A DNA stretch of 5,222 nucleotides from Alphaproteobacteria bacterium (GTDB lineage Bacteria > Pseudomonadota > Alphaproteobacteria > ATCC43930 > CGMCC-115725). This document shows, piece by piece, positions 4,341 to 5,222 of this stretch (position 1 is the stretch's first letter; each line of letters starts with the position of its first letter). A program made the position numbers and the translations under genes. The stretch lies in assembly GCA_030039775.1 (NCBI GenBank), contig JASHUX010000148.1, positions 1 to 5,222 of the forward strand, read 5' to 3'. The notes beneath the pieces were generated by a model. That model was not told the DNA's origin. It saw nothing but the letters and a program-made list of their open reading frames with translations, and searched no databases.

Positions 4341-5222
4341 CCGGCATCAACGATTTCGTCGTCAAGTTCGCCAACGTCAACGGCTCGGGCTCGGCGAGCG
4401 CCAACCTGCTGTTCGCGAAGTCGATTATGCGGATGGGCGTGCCGGTCGCGACGCGCAACATCTTCCCCTCCAACATCCAGGGCCTGCCGACGTGGTACGA
4501 GGTGCGCGTCTCCGGCAAGGGCTATCGCGGGCGCCGCGGCGGCGTCGACCTGATGGTGCCGATGAATCCGCAGACCTGGGATCAGGACATCGCCGAGGTC
4601 GAGCCGGGCGGCTACGTGTTTTACGATTCGACGCGGCCGATCCCGAAATCCAAGTTCCGCTCCGACATCAACGTGATCGGCATGCCGCTGACCGAGATCG
4701 TCAACAGCGCCTATACCGACGCGCGGCAGCGGCAACTGTTCAAGAATATCGTGTATGTCGGCGCCCTGTCGGCGCTGCTCAACATCGACCCGCAGGCGAT
4801 CGAGGAACGGATCGCCGAGCAGTTCAAGGGCAAGGACAAGCTGATCCAGCCGAATTACCACGCGCTGCACATGGGCCGGGATTATGCGCTCAAGCACCTG
4901 ACGTGCCCGCTCGGCATCCGGGTAGAACGCGCCGACGCGGTCGGCGACAAGATCTTCATCGACGGCAACAACGCGGCGGCGCTGGGCGCCGTCTATGGCG
5001 GCGCCACCTTCGCCGCTTGGTATCCGATCACGCCGTCCTCGTCGCTGGCGGAAGCGTTCCAGAATCATTGCCGTCGCTATCGCAGCGATAAGGTCTCGGG
5101 CAAGAACCGGTTCGCCATCATTCAGGCCGAGGACGAGCTCGCCTCGATCGGCATGGTGATCGGCGCTGCATGGAATGGGTCGCGCGCTTTTACCTGTACC
5201 TCGGGGCCGGGCATTTCGCTGA
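4325..5222 (+). CDS. korA: 2-oxoacid:acceptor oxidoreductase, fused gamma-alpha subunit (KorA-type), C-terminal part beyond the right edge
   Basis: The window holds 299 codons plus one base of a gene that normally encodes about 600 residues, so roughly half is present. Residues 8-195 are the gamma (catalytic-domain) part. From about 212 the alpha pyrimidine-binding part begins, with GNNAAALG at 214-221, the hallmark YPITPSS at 233-239, QAEDELASIG at 267-276 and TSGPGISL at 292-299. The enzyme family uses thiamine diphosphate, CoA and 4Fe-4S clusters to convert a 2-oxoacid to acyl-CoA and CO2 with low-potential electrons. 2-Oxoglutarate is the likely substrate from family resemblance, but this is not proven by the visible part. 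The gamma domain is divergent: its glycine-rich loop reads NGSGSASAN (19-27), and the usual arginine-glycine-glycine motif is replaced by IQGLPTWYEVRVS (51-63). The start overlaps the upstream flavoprotein gene by 16 bases, with a weak AGGCGGA six bases before the ATG. A korB gene is expected next. Confidence 0.9.
   Translation, partial: MPQSITGINDFVVKFANVNGSGSASANLLFAKSIMRMGVPVATRNIFPSNIQGLPTWYEVRVSGKGYRGRRGGVDLMVPMNPQTWDQDIAEVEPGGYVFYDSTRPIPKSKFRSDINVIGMPLTEIVNSAYTDARQRQLFKNIVYVGALSALLNIDPQAIEERIAEQFKGKDKLIQPNYHALHMGRDYALKHLTCPLGIRVERADAVGDKIFIDGNNAAALGAVYGGATFAAWYPITPSSSLAEAFQNHCRRYRSDKVSGKNRFAIIQAEDELASIGMVIGAAWNGSRAFTCTSGPGISL

Noticed and set aside
4295..5068. Minus-strand open frame of 257 codons opposite korA
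   Set aside because: It is a shadow of the korA coding frame, which carries unmistakable YPITP and TSGPG motifs on the other strand.

Overview
The window looks like chromosomal DNA from a GC-rich alphaproteobacterium, most plausibly Hyphomicrobiales (Bradyrhizobium, Rhodopseudomonas or Xanthobacteraceae-like). This rests on base composition, codon choice and gene types; no taxonomic marker is present, so it is an inference. There are five protein genes, of which the first and last run off the window. No tRNA, rRNA, CRISPR array, insertion sequence or prophage gene was seen.

Left half, all on the minus strand (read right to left): a small HExxH protein resembling EpmC, the elongation factor P hydroxylase family (1556-2203); a beta-hydroxyacid dehydrogenase of the 3-hydroxyisobutyrate / tartronate-semialdehyde / glyoxylate reductase family (530-1438); and a stand-alone CHAD-domain protein whose C-terminus lies beyond the left edge (1-453). 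The first two are separated by a palindromic AACCACCAAG...CTTGGTGGTT element of the dispersed-repeat type. A degenerate extra piece of it appears to supply the ribosome binding site of the dehydrogenase.

Middle (2204-2546): a 343-base divergent intergenic region with no convincing gene but several dyads. These are a perfect 17-bp palindrome (CCAAGCGG-T-CCGCTTGG) with a third copy of its half-site downstream, an 18-bp dyad, and two leader hairpins. The second hairpin sits directly before the ribosome binding site of the rightward operon.

Right half, plus strand: a translationally coupled pair. The first gene (2547-4340) encodes a GltD-like FAD/NADPH oxidoreductase with two C-terminal 4Fe-4S motifs. 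It overlaps by 16 bases the second gene (4325 to the right edge), the fused gamma-alpha subunit of a 2-oxoacid:acceptor oxidoreductase (KorA type). A KorB-like beta subunit carrying thiamine diphosphate and a 4Fe-4S cluster is expected just past the window. Together they would make an NADP-linked 2-oxoacid (perhaps 2-oxoglutarate) oxidoreductase. KorAB would decarboxylate the oxoacid to acyl-CoA and the flavoprotein would pass low-potential electrons to or from NADP(H).

The window is mostly ordinary metabolism. The points most worth checking are the repeat-derived, possibly structured leader of the dehydrogenase, the dyad-rich divergent control region, the start codon of the flavoprotein, the altered motifs in the KorA gamma domain, and the identity of the EpmC-like protein.
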